From contig JAHNUO010000004.1 of assembly GCA_019787685.1 (NCBI GenBank), positions 1,612,001 to 1,676,000 on the forward strand: a DNA stretch of 64,000 nucleotides, written 5' to 3'. The position numbers and the translations under genes were made by a program. Positions 11,801 through 24,502 of the stretch are shown in pieces. Source of the stretch: Chiua virens. Taxonomy: Eukaryota; Basidiomycota; Agaricomycetes; Boletales; Boletaceae. The notes beneath the pieces were generated by a model. The model made no database searches, was not told where the DNA came from, and was given only the letters and a program-made list of their open reading frames with translations. Numbering within the stretch: position 1 is the stretch's first letter; each line of letters starts with the position of its first letter.

Positions 11801-11925
11801 GCAACACTGTCCCCCGTCGCTCGGCTTCGGCGGAGGCCACGACCGCCAGTTCGTCGACCAACGGCAACGGCATCCACCAAGCACCTCACGATCCTATGGT
11901 CAGTGTAGTTCCTCGACCGATTTAG
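8865..11925 (+). CDS. Zn2Cys6 fungal-specific transcription factor with two 6-nt microexons
   Basis: Nuclear DNA-binding regulator, 670 residues, 17 exons: 8865-8901, 8949-9048, 9107-9149, 9208-9213, 9269-9297, 9350-9430, 9541-9753, 9801-9902, 10069-10424, 10480-10500, 10561-10613, 10668-10795, 10879-10975, 11024-11029, 11080-11293, 11345-11544, 11599-11925. The binuclear cluster has spacing C-x2-C-x6-C-x8-C-x2-C-x6-C (ACDACRSRKVKC ... KCQHCLSKNYPC) and is followed by the basic linker VQQATSEKKRN. The middle homology region covers about 230-450 (ALDLVEVYFQIVHTRIPLLN, FHGFWLNCSIRNLLGLQ, FSWWMACLADAYSSLYYRRK). Exon 4 (TGT CAG) supplies the fourth Cys and exon 14 (TTT CTG) supplies Phe-Leu. The 110-bp intron 9431-9540 and the 166-bp intron 9903-10068 are the least certain joins. 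The target pathway is unknown. Confidence 0.88.
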
Positions 11926-12322
11926 TCCTCCGATATAACCGGGCTCCCTGCCGTGCAGTATTTGACCACGTAACAACCCAATCGCTCTCCTATGTTATCA
12001 ATACCGTATTCCCCGATCGCCGTGGGTTCGGCCGGAACCTGTGTAAAATCTATGATATTATTACCGATCGTTGCGTTCCCCGCTCGATATTTTTGACCGC
12101 TCACACCCTTCCGATTCGCTGTGACCCGTCGGTTGATCTGCCTTCCCCTCAAAGTTAGCACATTGCTATTTTCTCGAGCTATCGCTGTTGTCTTTATCTT
12201 TGCTGTCCGAGGTTAGATTCACATTTGTCAGATACATCTCTCACTGCATTCAAACCCAGATTCTCAGTAGTATTGTGGATTTTACTGCGTATCGTACCAT
12301 CCTTTTTCCTGTTGATCTATAT
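11926..12322. other. Convergent spacer, no gene seen
   Basis: About 400 bp between the stop codons of the Zn2Cys6 gene and UTP3. Only T/C-rich 3' UTR-like sequence is visible. Confidence 0.5.
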
Positions 12323-14644
12323 TCACAATCGGACACCTTTAACCACTTTGGATATACCCGATTGTTCACCGCTGTACTTTGAAATATCGCCGATACCACC
12401 CTTGTATACAGCTTTCTGTGATGCCACCTTTTTCTTCGCCTGATCGTACTTTTGGCGCTTTTTCACGCGAGGATTCCGAACTGCCTTGGAACGACGCGGT
12501 GTGAGTCCCTTGTTGCTGAGAATCGCGCGCGTGACAGAGCGTGGGCCCGATGTGCTCTCCGACTCCACCTCCGGTCTATGTAGAATCGATTCAACTCCTG
12601 TTCATGCTGATGAAGAGCATACGCGAGAAACGTACCGCGCGTGTGCAGCTTCATATTCCGCCTTTTTCCGTTCTTTTTTTGTTGCACTCGCTTGGCGTAC
12701 GAGATCGTAATAGCCGTTTGCATCGCCAGCATCTTTGTCCGCATCTTCGTCCTCCAGCGCTCGTTTTCGTTTGTGTTTCTTGTCCACCGTGCCGACTTCT
12801 GGATCGAGATCATCAAGGTCGTCTCCTCCATCGCCCAACTGCCCCTTCTCTTTCTTCTTTCCCCTCTCCTTCTCCAGCCTCGCTTCCCGCTCCCTTTTAC
12901 GCTCTTTATATGGAATGTCATCATCTCCACCAATCGCATTCGCACGCGCGTTCGTTCGGCGAGACGACGCCGACTCAATACGCGATACATGAAACCGAAG
13001 CGACTTTTTTCGGGCCTGTTTGTCAGATAGGTCGTGGTACCCGAGCGCGGTCACTTCGCCATATAAGTCCGCAGCAGGGACCGTGTCCACGCTCCCCACC
13101 GTCACCTTGTGCTTGTGCTTCTTCGTCGGCGGTGCACGGACGTACTCTGGCTCGACGAGATCAAAGACGGGACCTCGGCGATCGGAGCCGTGGGCGGCCG
13201 AGGTCTTGCGTTTCTTCTTGGGGTGTTCTATTTCAGTCGGTGTCGTGGATGCCAAGTTCGGTTTTCTGGTACGGGCCGGCGGACTTGCGGTCAGTGCGGC
13301 TGCGTCTTCGAGGAGGTCGGCGAGTTCGTCGGATTCGAGGCCGTTTTGTTTGATGAGCGACCAGAGGTCGCCGCCGTCTTCTAACCCGTCCATGAGATCG
13401 TCTTCGTCTTCTTCTTCTCCGTCGTCGTCGTCGGCATCCGAGAGGGGGTCGCCGACGCCAAGACTTTCGAGAGTGTGGATACCTTGTTTGAGTGCCAGAA
13501 GACGGTTCAGGATGGGATGGCGACGAAGAAGTTCAGGGCGAGCTGCGTATTTCTCCGTGACGCGTAGATGGATGTAAAAGGCGAGCGTCGTGGAGTATGT
13601 GAGCAAGGCCTCTGTGCGGGCACAGCGGTGAACATCAAATATGGGACACGGGTTGCGAGACACGTACGATAGTACAAGTGCTGTAGGCCATGTTCGAGGC
13701 CATCAGACTCGGTCTTCTCGAGGCTGACAGAGGATAACTGGAATGGTGCAAGTGCGAGAAAGATAACAACTTACGCGTCGACCCGGGCCTTGACCTCGAC
13801 AAGGTTGTGCGCGGTGTCATCCCAGTCTCTCGCGAGTGCGAGCGTTTCGGGCGATTCCTTTTCAAGCGTGCGGATGACGGTCTGTCTGTCTTGTGGGGGT
13901 TTGATGAGCACTGGCGTTGGCAACACCTCCTCTGCCCTGGATCTCAGTGCTTAGCAGCTGCATGAACGACAAAATGGGGGGTATACATTGCCTCGGGTGG
14001 CTCGACGTCGCCCTCCACGACATCTCCGAGTCCAAAATCGTCGTCACACATGCCCTCACGTGCCTTGGCCTGCAGCCTCAGTGCCTCCTGTTCCTCAAGC
14101 TCGTTGGCTTCTTCGTCGTCCGAGTCGAGTTGCGCGGCATTGGACGAATAGTACGCGCCCTTGCTGCGTCCCCACGTTTCCTCCTCGGACTCGGACGCAT
14201 CCTTGTCCTTTTTCGAGGATGACTTGGTGTCGCGTGCCGGTTTGGAGGGTTTGGATTTGGACGGGATGGGCTCAAGGTCTGAGTCTGTGTCAGCGTCGAC
14301 GTGCATGCCGTCGCTCTCTTGCACGTCGTCGGCCACATCGTACGGGGATTCCGCTTCGCCGTCGGAATCGTCGGAGAGACCACGTAGCGCAAACACCTCC
14401 TCCTCGTCCCCATCTTCATCTTCCTCGTTCACATCGTTGAGCAGAATCTTGTCTCTCGATGCATGAACTAACACTCCTAGTCACGGAAGGCAGCAAGAAA
14501 AAAAGGGAGCCACGCACACTGATCCTCCTCGTCGAGCTCGATGTCGTCGAGGGTGTTCCATCGTTTGAGCGAGCTGTCCTTCCGGTCGACGGGGCGGGGC
14601 TTGGAATGGGATTTGGCTTTGTGTGAGGGACGGCGGCGAGGCAT
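12323..14644 (-). CDS. UTP3: U3 processome protein Utp3/Sas10
   Basis: Nucleolar component of the small-subunit processome. Exons (minus) 14518-14644, 13987-14467, 13775-13936, 13668-13723, 12636-13611, 12323-12575; 684 residues, in frame. The basic N-terminus (MPRRRPSHKAKSHSK) leads to FHASRDKILLNDVNEEDED and long acidic runs. A Sas10/Utp3/C1D domain follows at about 205-295 (SDGLEHGLQHLYYQALLTYS then TTLAFYIHLRVTEKY), then a charged middle. The C-terminal Sas10 block has GPRSVTRAILSNKGLTPRRS, NPRVKKRQKYDQAKKK and YSGEQSGISKVVKG. The first intron acceptor is at 14468, because the nearer AG gives an immediate stop. The gene is head to head with FCF2, 50 bp between start codons. Confidence 0.94.
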
Positions 14645-14694
14645 TCGAACTCGTTTGAGTGAGAGGAAATGTGATTACGTAAATATTTTTGTTC
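14645..14694. promoter_or_regulatory. 50-bp bidirectional promoter of UTP3/FCF2 with TTACGTAA
   Basis: The whole gap between two divergent start codons is 50 bp. It contains a perfect 8-bp palindrome TTACGTAA at 14675-14682, a bZIP-type core (family knowledge). Both flanking genes act in early 40S maturation, so common control is plausible; binding itself is inference. Confidence 0.55.
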
Positions 14695-15795
14695 ATGTCG
14701 ACCGACGTCAAGGGAAAACAGAAAGCAGTCGAGCGCGATTTTGTGGCGTTTGCAGACGACAACGACGCTCATACCTCGTCGTCAGACGCGGCATCTGAAT
14801 CGGATGCTGGTTCAGACTCGGACGCGGACGCGGATTCATCGACATCGGACAACATGTCTGATTCGGATACAGAAGACGAGGTCACGCCAGAATACCTCCA
14901 ATCTTTGCTCGACAAGGCGAGGCGACATGCGCGAGAAGAGGCACGGAGAGTACAGATGCTACGAGAAGAGCAAGACACGGACGGGTTTGGTGAGCAAGAT
15001 ATGATCAAGCTGGGTGACGAAGACAAGTACGTGCGCATGGTCGTCGTCTCGAAGTTGTATCTGACTTGCGCAATGGGGCACTATAGACCGTTACCACCTC
15101 TCGATCCTGGCGCACTCCCTCCGCCGTACTTTGAGTTTGGCAAGGCACACCACCAAGCACCGACCTCGGTACGCGATCCTGACGTTGCACGCGTGGAAGC
15201 CGCGTCTTCTTCTGCGTCCGTACCAGCACCACCTGAAGACCCCAATGCAGATTGGAAACATCTCACGAAGAAGCAGAGAACAGCGGTACGACATGTCCTC
15301 CATCTGACCGCCATCACGCTTTTATTCCTGGGCATAGTTGAGGAACAAAACAGCCGGGCCAGGCTGGTTCGACCTCCCTGCGCCGGCGGAAGCAGATCCT
15401 TCCCCGATTATACCGTGAAGTGGAAGCCCTCCGGCTACGTAATCAACTCGACCCCAAGCGATTCTACCGCAAGGACGACGGCGAAGGGAAAAGGCATCAA
15501 AGGCCTACCAAAACACTTTGCCGTGGGTGTTTTCGAATTTTCCGATCTATTGCTGGCTGACTTCCTTTTCTGTCAGATTGGGACAATCCTCCCGACGGCC
15601 ACGCCTTTCGGTACCGCGAGCACCGACAATCTTCCACGTGCACATCGGAAACGGAATTTGGTGGACGAGCTCGTCGACGATGCAGAAGCGCGGAGATATG
15701 CGAAAAAGAAGTTCGATGAGTTGCAAAGCGTCCGAGGCGCGAGGGGGAAGAAGACGCTTCATAAAAAGAACGAGCTTCGCAAGCCAAAGTGGTAG
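14695..15795 (+). CDS. FCF2: rRNA-processing protein Fcf2, two +1 frame breaks
   Basis: Nucleolar Fcf2/Tdif2 family protein needed for early pre-rRNA cleavage. Exons 14695-15026, 15087-15297, 15338-15522, 15577-15795. The N-terminus is acidic; the conserved Fcf2 domain begins in exon 3 with KTAGPGWFDLPAPAEAD. It continues one frame later as LPRLYREVEALRLRN and LDPKRFYRKDDGEGK, then another frame later as GIKGLPKHFA, joined to IGTILPTATPFG and HRKRNLVDELVDDAEARRY. An extra C at 15398/15399 and an extra A in the A-run 15489-15492 explain both shifts. The protein is otherwise complete, with stop at 15793-15795. The breaks look like consensus errors rather than decay, because every flanking residue is conserved. 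A real pseudogene is possible but unlikely for an essential factor. Confidence 0.85.
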   Translation: MSTDVKGKQKAVERDFVAFADDNDAHTSSSDAASESDAGSDSDADADSSTSDNMSDSDTEDEVTPEYLQSLLDKARRHAREEARRVQMLREEQDTDGFGEQDMIKLGDEDKYVRMVVVSKLYLTCAMGHYRPLPPLDPGALPPPYFEFGKAHHQAPTSVRDPDVARVEAASSSASVPAPPEDPNADWKHLTKKQRTAVRHVLHLTAITLLFLGIVEEQNSRARLVRPPCAGGSRSFPDYTVKWKPSGYVINSTPSDSTARTTAKGKGIKGLPKHFAVGVFEFSDLLLADFLFCQIGTILPTATPFGTASTDNLPRAHRKRNLVDELVDDAEARRYAKKKFDELQSVRGARGKKTLHKKNELRKPKW

Positions 15796-18419
15796 TACGA
15801 GGTACTCCATTTGACTGATCCATCTATACCGCCTATCTCTAGGTGGGGTAATGTGTCCTGCCCGATAACCCCTGTCACGGCAGAAGCTTCCACGCGGTGA
15901 TGCTCCAATGTATGACACAAGGCCCATTGAGTCACCCCTGATGCGACTTTAACGGATGTTCTTTGAGGTAATTTCTGATCAGTATATGCTAGTGTGTAGG
16001 TCATAAATTTGATTCTTCACCCTTTCTCCTATCACGTTCACTCAAAGACGCCACGTTGCATGATCGACCTAGGATTCTTACGCTAGAGCAACGCCGGAGT
16101 ACGTACTCCGTGATTCCGCGGTTGATTGTACTAGCGTGAATCCTAGAATCCTGGCATTCTCCACAGGGCGACAACGATTGTTGACCCTTTCTCGAAGCTC
16201 GCCACCACTGTAACTAAGCTAGGCTCGGGATGTTCTCTGATGAGACGATTTCCTTCTTGGCTCATAACGAGATGCTCACTCTGAACCCACGCGGAAGTGG
16301 CCTAATCGTGTGTGGGGCCAGGGGGACAACGCGGAGCAAGATTCTCACTCCACGCTGGTGGTCGGCCCTCGTGCTCACGGTGAGTACATGTTCAAAGTCC
16401 TGGAATTGCCGTCGACATGGTGTCTCGAGTGAAACAGAGCTTTGACACGGTCGCGCCATTTGTCCGACACGATGCACCTTCGATGGAGGCTTGGATACAA
16501 AGGAGTAAGTGCAAGTACAAACATGTCGTCGAACGAACGGGAACTAAAGTTTAAGCTTAAACGTCTACCAACGTTCGAGGACATGGCTAATCATTGTGTT
16601 TACGGTTATCACGTTCGTGCAAAGGATGTGTATCGAATTATCGGCGGAGGTAAGCAGCTTGTGCATGTTCTCCACGAGGGAAAAATACCTCACATTCATA
16701 TGCTGGAAGCGTGTACAGGGAGGCAACGTTCATGGCACTGAAGTAGCCAGTATTCTTACTCTTTATCAGCATTGCGTCCCCGTCGGAATTCCATCCTTGT
16801 TGCATCTGATCACTCTAGGTCATATCACAGGGAAAGTGACGCCTGCTTGTTAGCTGACGAAGATGACTGCCAACCTCAATCGACGGTCTTCACTGCCCCC
16901 AAGAGTCAACTTGCGCTCAGGGCCTCGTCCTGCACCGTTAACCCATTGGTCATCTCGGATACGAGCTCGAGAATCCTCCAACTCCTTTTCCAGGAATGAC
17001 TGGTCGATTTCCTTGTACAGATTTCGTCTTGTCCCAGCATTTCTCCACTTTAATGCTACAAAGCAACGCTATCTCTCTGTGTAAAACTGAGATGTGTCCC
17101 TTACTTTGAATTGCTCTTGTGTGTAGTATGTACTGGTGTGCCAAGAACTCGTCAAGAAGAAAGAAGAGAGTGTATCCTACTTCGAGCACCGACACCTGTT
17201 TCTCCGTCTTCGTTCGATATTTCGACCGCGTGTATGCCCAGTTGCATTTCCTTCTGTCGTTTCCTGCCACATTTTGCCATTGTCCTTTTTTTCCTCACCG
17301 CTATCGTTCATCGACCTTGGGGTGCTGCTCTTTTTTTCCCCCTTCGTCATTGCTATTTCCTGTGCTGGACAACAAAATCTGTGTAAAATGACGTTCAAAC
17401 AACACTGATGATGGAATGGATGACGCGGACTTGCAGCAGTCCAAGAATATTTAACAAAGAACCAACTTTCCCATCCTCTCCTCTGCACACCGCATGATCA
17501 AGATAATTGTGTCAATGTACATTTCGAGCAATACCTGGAGTTTTCGCATCGAAATGTAGCCGCGGTTAAGTTCAAAGGGTAGTTACGCTTGAGAATGCGT
17601 CCAAATGGCGTGAAAACGATGCCATTCTTGTTCCATCCCTCGTGCCGATACAGGTGCGCAAACCATTCGACGATGCTTGGAATGGGAGGTGGGATTCGGG
17701 CGGCGCTATATCACGGATAGCGGTGGCTGCTATCGGAGGCAAGCGGGTGTGGGTGGGTGCAAAACGATCGTATGTGGCTCACAGTTGACTTGCACGATTG
17801 ACGACTTGGATGGCGACTGGCAGTCAATGACAGAGGGTGTCCCATTGGCGCTGCACGAGTCTGGTCAATGGTCATTGGATGACTGTGTATGCGGCTCAAA
17901 AGTACGAACTGGAAAGCCAACCACGTTCCCACCGACGTTTTCTTCGACATCCTGGTCGTGTATTATGTCAATACATAGGCATCAGCCGACTCCGTCGACA
18001 CACTTCAATGTCATCACTTTTCTCGCTGAACATTGTCCCATGTTCACGAAAGTGTACGAGAATTTGATTGACGGTCACGGTGCGGGTAGACGTGTCAAAT
18101 ACCTCTGCGATTGTTTCATCATCTAGAAAATTGGAAAGGCGGACAGTACTGTTCTGAGGGCATCTTCTGATCTGGCATGACTGTGACTAACGGTGTCAAA
18201 GCACTAAGTAGAGGAAAGAGAATATAGCTTACCGAAAAATCCTAAAGCCCCTGGACCAGAAGTTCAAAGTTGCAAACCTCGCGATGTCTCTCCATGTCCT
18301 CCGTATCCTCTTGTCCACGCTCCCAGGCTGCGTCGTTTACGACACAAATGTACTTACGTAAATTGTCGTAAAACCAAGTTGAGTTGTTATTCGGCCCCTA
18401 GTCTAAGGAGTTCTCTGCT
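15796..18419. other. Gene-poor 2.6-kb region
   Basis: No confident gene. Open frames are short and mostly lack protein-like composition. Two stretches deserve note. On the plus strand, 16520-16680 reads KDVYRIIGGGKQLVHVLHEG. On the minus strand, about 17980-18120 reads ETIAEVFDTST and ILVHFREHGTMFSEKSDD, which resembles a helix-turn-helix segment, and 17520-17690 reads VEWFAHLYRHEGWNKNGIVF. These could be remnants of a decayed gene or transposon. The nested palindrome at 16069-16146 is listed separately. Confidence 0.4.
16069..16146. repeat. Nested palindrome (cruciform-capable inverted repeat)
   Basis: Outer arms are 16069-16086 (CTAGGATTCTTACGCTAG) and 16131-16146 (CTAGCGTGAATCCTAG), complementary except for a 2-nt bulge. 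Inside lies a perfect 16-bp palindrome at 16095-16110 (CGGAGTACGTACTCCG). It sits in the gene-poor spacer downstream of FCF2. It could be a small MITE, a terminator hairpin or a protein-binding site. Confidence 0.6.
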
Positions 18420-19896
18420 ATGTCCAGCTTGCGTCGCTCGTATACCCTTCTTAGAGACTTGTCAGTGCTGCGGTCTTCGCTTCGGAAGAGGTACAGCACG
18501 CTTGCAGAGGTACTCAGTCTTGTATTACATTCCCGAGGAAGCTCACCCGGACACAGGATGTACGTTCTGACGCGACTTTCCGCATTCCGATCATCGACTT
18601 TTCTGCATTCCATACCGTCTCTACGCTCTCAGAAAAGCGTCGTATAGCAGACGAGATCGTCAATGGTTTCAAGGAGGTTGGCTTTGTATACTTGAGTGGT
18701 CATGGCATACCTCAAGGTGTGATCGACACCGTGTACAAGAAGGTAAGAAGCCTCTCGGAACGTCTACCCGCCAGCGAGCGGTTTAACCATGCATTCTGCA
18801 GAGTGCATCATTCTTCAGTCTGCCCCAGGGAATCAAGGTGAGAGCTTTGTGCTCAGTATAAAGACGATATCTCTCTAAGAACCATCGCAGGACCAAGTTG
18901 CCTGGGACGATCCTTGTGTCAACCGGGGTTATGTCAGAACAGGGCGGGAACGCGCTACACAATCTTCGGATGTGGCCGAGATAGCAGCACTACGTGCTAA
19001 GGCTCCGGACACAAAGGAATCGATGGAGATCGGTCGCGACTGTGACCCCGTCCGGAAGAACAAGTGGGTGAAGGAAGCTGACTCACCAGGGTTTAAGGAT
19101 ACCATGTTGGAGTTCTTCCAGGCAGGTCATCGTTTGCTTCTCGACAGAATTGCACCTCACGAGTCACGATTTTGAAAGACGTGCCATGAGCTGCACGTAG
19201 CTGTGATGCGTTCTATTGCACTGGGGCTGGATCTTCAAGAGTCCTTTTTCGACAGAAAGATTGACCAACAGTGTCATACTCTGAGGCTCCTCTCGTACCC
19301 TTCCATTCGCACCACACAACTCTTACAAGAGGGTCAAGCAAGGGTAGGCGCGCATTCAGGTATGCCTAAACTTGTTCCGGGCGCAAAGCGATGTTAAGCT
19401 GTTGTAGACTATGGGACAATAACCCTGTTGTTCCAAGATTCTGTACGTGCATCGACATGTCGGTGGCTCGGCGATCACTAATTCATTCGTTTCAGATCGG
19501 GGGATTAGAAGTTCAAAATCCACATACCCAACACTTTCAGCCTGCGCACCCTATTGTATGCCTGGTTTTCGAAACATCATTTGGGGCGAATTTTTGACAA
19601 CATCATTTATGTAGCCAGGAACCGTTGTCGTAAATGCGGGTGATCTGCTTGCGCATTGGAGCAATGACGTACTCCGGTCCACACTCCATCGCGTTGTAGC
19701 CCCACTAGCACAGAAGACGAACGACAGGGAATGCACGATACCCGTCCGACAATCGATCGCCTTCTTTTGCCACCCCAACTTCGGCGCGATGATCGAGTCG
19801 CTGCCGACTTGTGTTACCGCAATGAACCCTAGCAAATACAAGCCGGTGACAACTGAAGAATACATTGTTGGACGCTTGGCTGCTACGTATGATTGA
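18420..19896 (+). CDS. 2-oxoglutarate/Fe(II) oxygenase (isopenicillin-N-synthase-like)
   Basis: Non-haem Fe(II)/2OG-dependent dioxygenase of the IPNS-like group, 366 residues. Exons 18420-18509, 18557-18742, 18802-18837, 18891-19121, 19179-19359, 19408-19442, 19496-19555, 19615-19896. The N-terminal DIOX_N block is FRIPIIDFSAFH ... EVGFVYLSGHGIP. The iron triad is HSD (GAHSDYGTITLLFQD) and the His of RSTLHRVVAP; the 2OG-binding Arg is in PVRQSIAFF. A run of about 30 basic/Ser residues at the N-terminus, before the intron, could target an organelle. The intron after residue FFQ requires a GC donor (CAG|GCAGGT) to reach TCHELHVAVMRSIALGL in frame. The substrate cannot be told from sequence; there are no clustered biosynthetic neighbours. 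Confidence 0.92.
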
Positions 19897-20467
19897 CAGA
19901 ACTGTACGTCAGTTACCCTTGTATATAAAGAAAACGATGACGGAGCTATTTTACAACGGAATCTTGCAGTGAAGTTAATATATGTAAATAAGTCCAACTG
20001 AAATTCGGCCGCTCTTCTCCGCGAGATGAGAACCACGGATGGACCTGAATAACGGACTTGTGGGTCTGCCAAGCGAGAGATCCACAGAATGGGAAGATCG
20101 GATGGTTTATTCCACCATGAGTACAGTGAAAGAACGTACTCTGCATGTGTGCAGAAGACCACGAGTTGACTGGAAGTAGCTTTCACGTTACTTGGGGTCA
20201 AACAGCATAGACTTCGGATATTCCGAATGCTTTAGTTTCGGGGCAATATCCCTTTCAGTGCTTGGGAGACTTTTCAACATGGGCTCGGTCAGAACGGTGA
20301 TGAAAAATAGTTTCCGCGGGCGGGTTCGTATGTTCGCCAGAATGAGATGACTTTCGCGATATGATGTTTACAAGTAAAGGCATACGAATTTGGTAAGATT
20401 TTCCCGCGGGTCTTCTTGCAGGGGGGAGTCGAGGATTTAAGAAACTCGGCGAGTCCGTCTGGCGAGC
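19897..20467. other. Intergenic region upstream of COQ5
   Basis: About 570 bp without a conserved frame. It holds the 3' UTR of the oxygenase gene and the COQ5 promoter. Two GC boxes of the form CCGCGGG lie near 20313-20320 and 20401-20410. Confidence 0.45.
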
Positions 20468-21468
20468 ATGCTCGGTCAACTTTTTCAGTGCACAAAACGA
20501 GCAAACAGGCGGGCCGTCATACCAATTTTCCTACGGAGAAATCATGGTCAAGCAAGCCCAAGCAGTTCACAGTTGTCAGGTCGGACGGCCTCCTTCGGTT
20601 TCAGGACAGTCCCGGAGGAATCCAAAGAGTCCCTTGTAAAAGGCGTTTTCGATAACGTGGCGTCCAAGTACGATCTGATGAATGACGCGTCGTCCCTTGG
20701 CGTACACAGATTATGGAAAGACACGTTTGTCTCGGCTTTGAGACCTGGTCGCAAAGGTCCAATTCGCTGCATCGACGTTGCCGGAGGAACGGGTGACATT
20801 GCACTTCGTATCCTGGATCACGCACGGGAAGAGTACGCCGACAGAGAGACTACTGTCGAGATCGTGGACATCAACGCACAAATGCTCGATGAAGGTTTTA
20901 AGAGGTTCAAAAAGACAATGTACCACAATAGTAAGTGTCCGTCGCGCATACTACCGAAACATGACTGAGGGATGCAAAGCGCCGCAGGTGTCGTTCCTAT
21001 GAGGCGAATGCACAAGAGCTTCCCCCATCGGAGTTCAAAGATGACACGTACGACCTGTACACGATCGCGTTCGGTATCCGCAATTGCACGTCCATTCCCG
21101 CTGTCCTGAAAGAGGCGTACAGGGTGCTCAAGCCAGGAGGCACGTTTACCTGCCTTGAGTTCAGCAAAGTGAACAACCCCTTACTGAGCACGTGAGTGTC
21201 TCGTCTCCCTGTCTGGATGTCTCTCATACTTCGCAGACTATACGATCAGTATTCATTTTCCGTGATACCACTCCTCGGGACCATTCTAGCCGGCGACAGA
21301 GACTCGTACCAGTATTTGGTGGAATCGATACGAAAATTTCCCTCTCAGCCGGAATTCGCGGGGATGATTAGGGATGCTGGCTTTGCGACGGGTCAAGACC
21401 AAGACGGTGGGGCATGGACAGACCTGTGGGGAGGTATTGCATGCATTCATAGAGGTGTGAAGGTCTAA
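20468..21468 (+). CDS. COQ5: Ubiquinone C-methyltransferase Coq5, one +1 frame break
   Basis: Mitochondrial matrix SAM-dependent 2-methoxy-6-polyprenyl-1,4-benzoquinol methylase of coenzyme Q synthesis (UbiE/COQ5 family). Exons 20468-20930, 20980-21191, 21237-21468. A basic leader is followed by [20 protein letters not shown], the SAM motif [53 protein letters not shown], and the C-terminal [17 protein letters not shown]. At the start of exon 2 the conserved NTPQVSF is followed by an extra base at 20996/20997 before [16 protein letters not shown]. The base creates an in-frame TGA. With it ignored the enzyme is complete and of normal length, about 305 residues. Confidence 0.93.
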
Positions 21469-21612
21469 GACGCAGTAGGGTACTACTTTAGTAGCGCTTC
21501 AGTTAGTTTCCTCGTGCACACGAGTTCAGCGCCACAACCGCACCTTTGCAGCAAGCCACCTAACTTGAGCGTCCCTTGCTTGATCAGCCTTGCCTCATTC
21601 TCCACCACCAAC

Positions 21613-24390
<2,778 letters not shown>

Positions 24391-24502
24391 AGAGCCTTGA
24401 ACGGATGCCAATATTAATGTTAAATTGTTCCGCTTGTATTCTAGTAAAGAGAGTGTAGTAATATACCGTACGCGACACTACACCTTCCCACGCGGCTAGA
24501 GC

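Noticed and set aside
12541..13353. Large plus-strand frame of 270 codons
   Set aside because: Antisense shadow of the UTP3 exon; low-complexity Arg/Ser/Pro translation with no conserved block.
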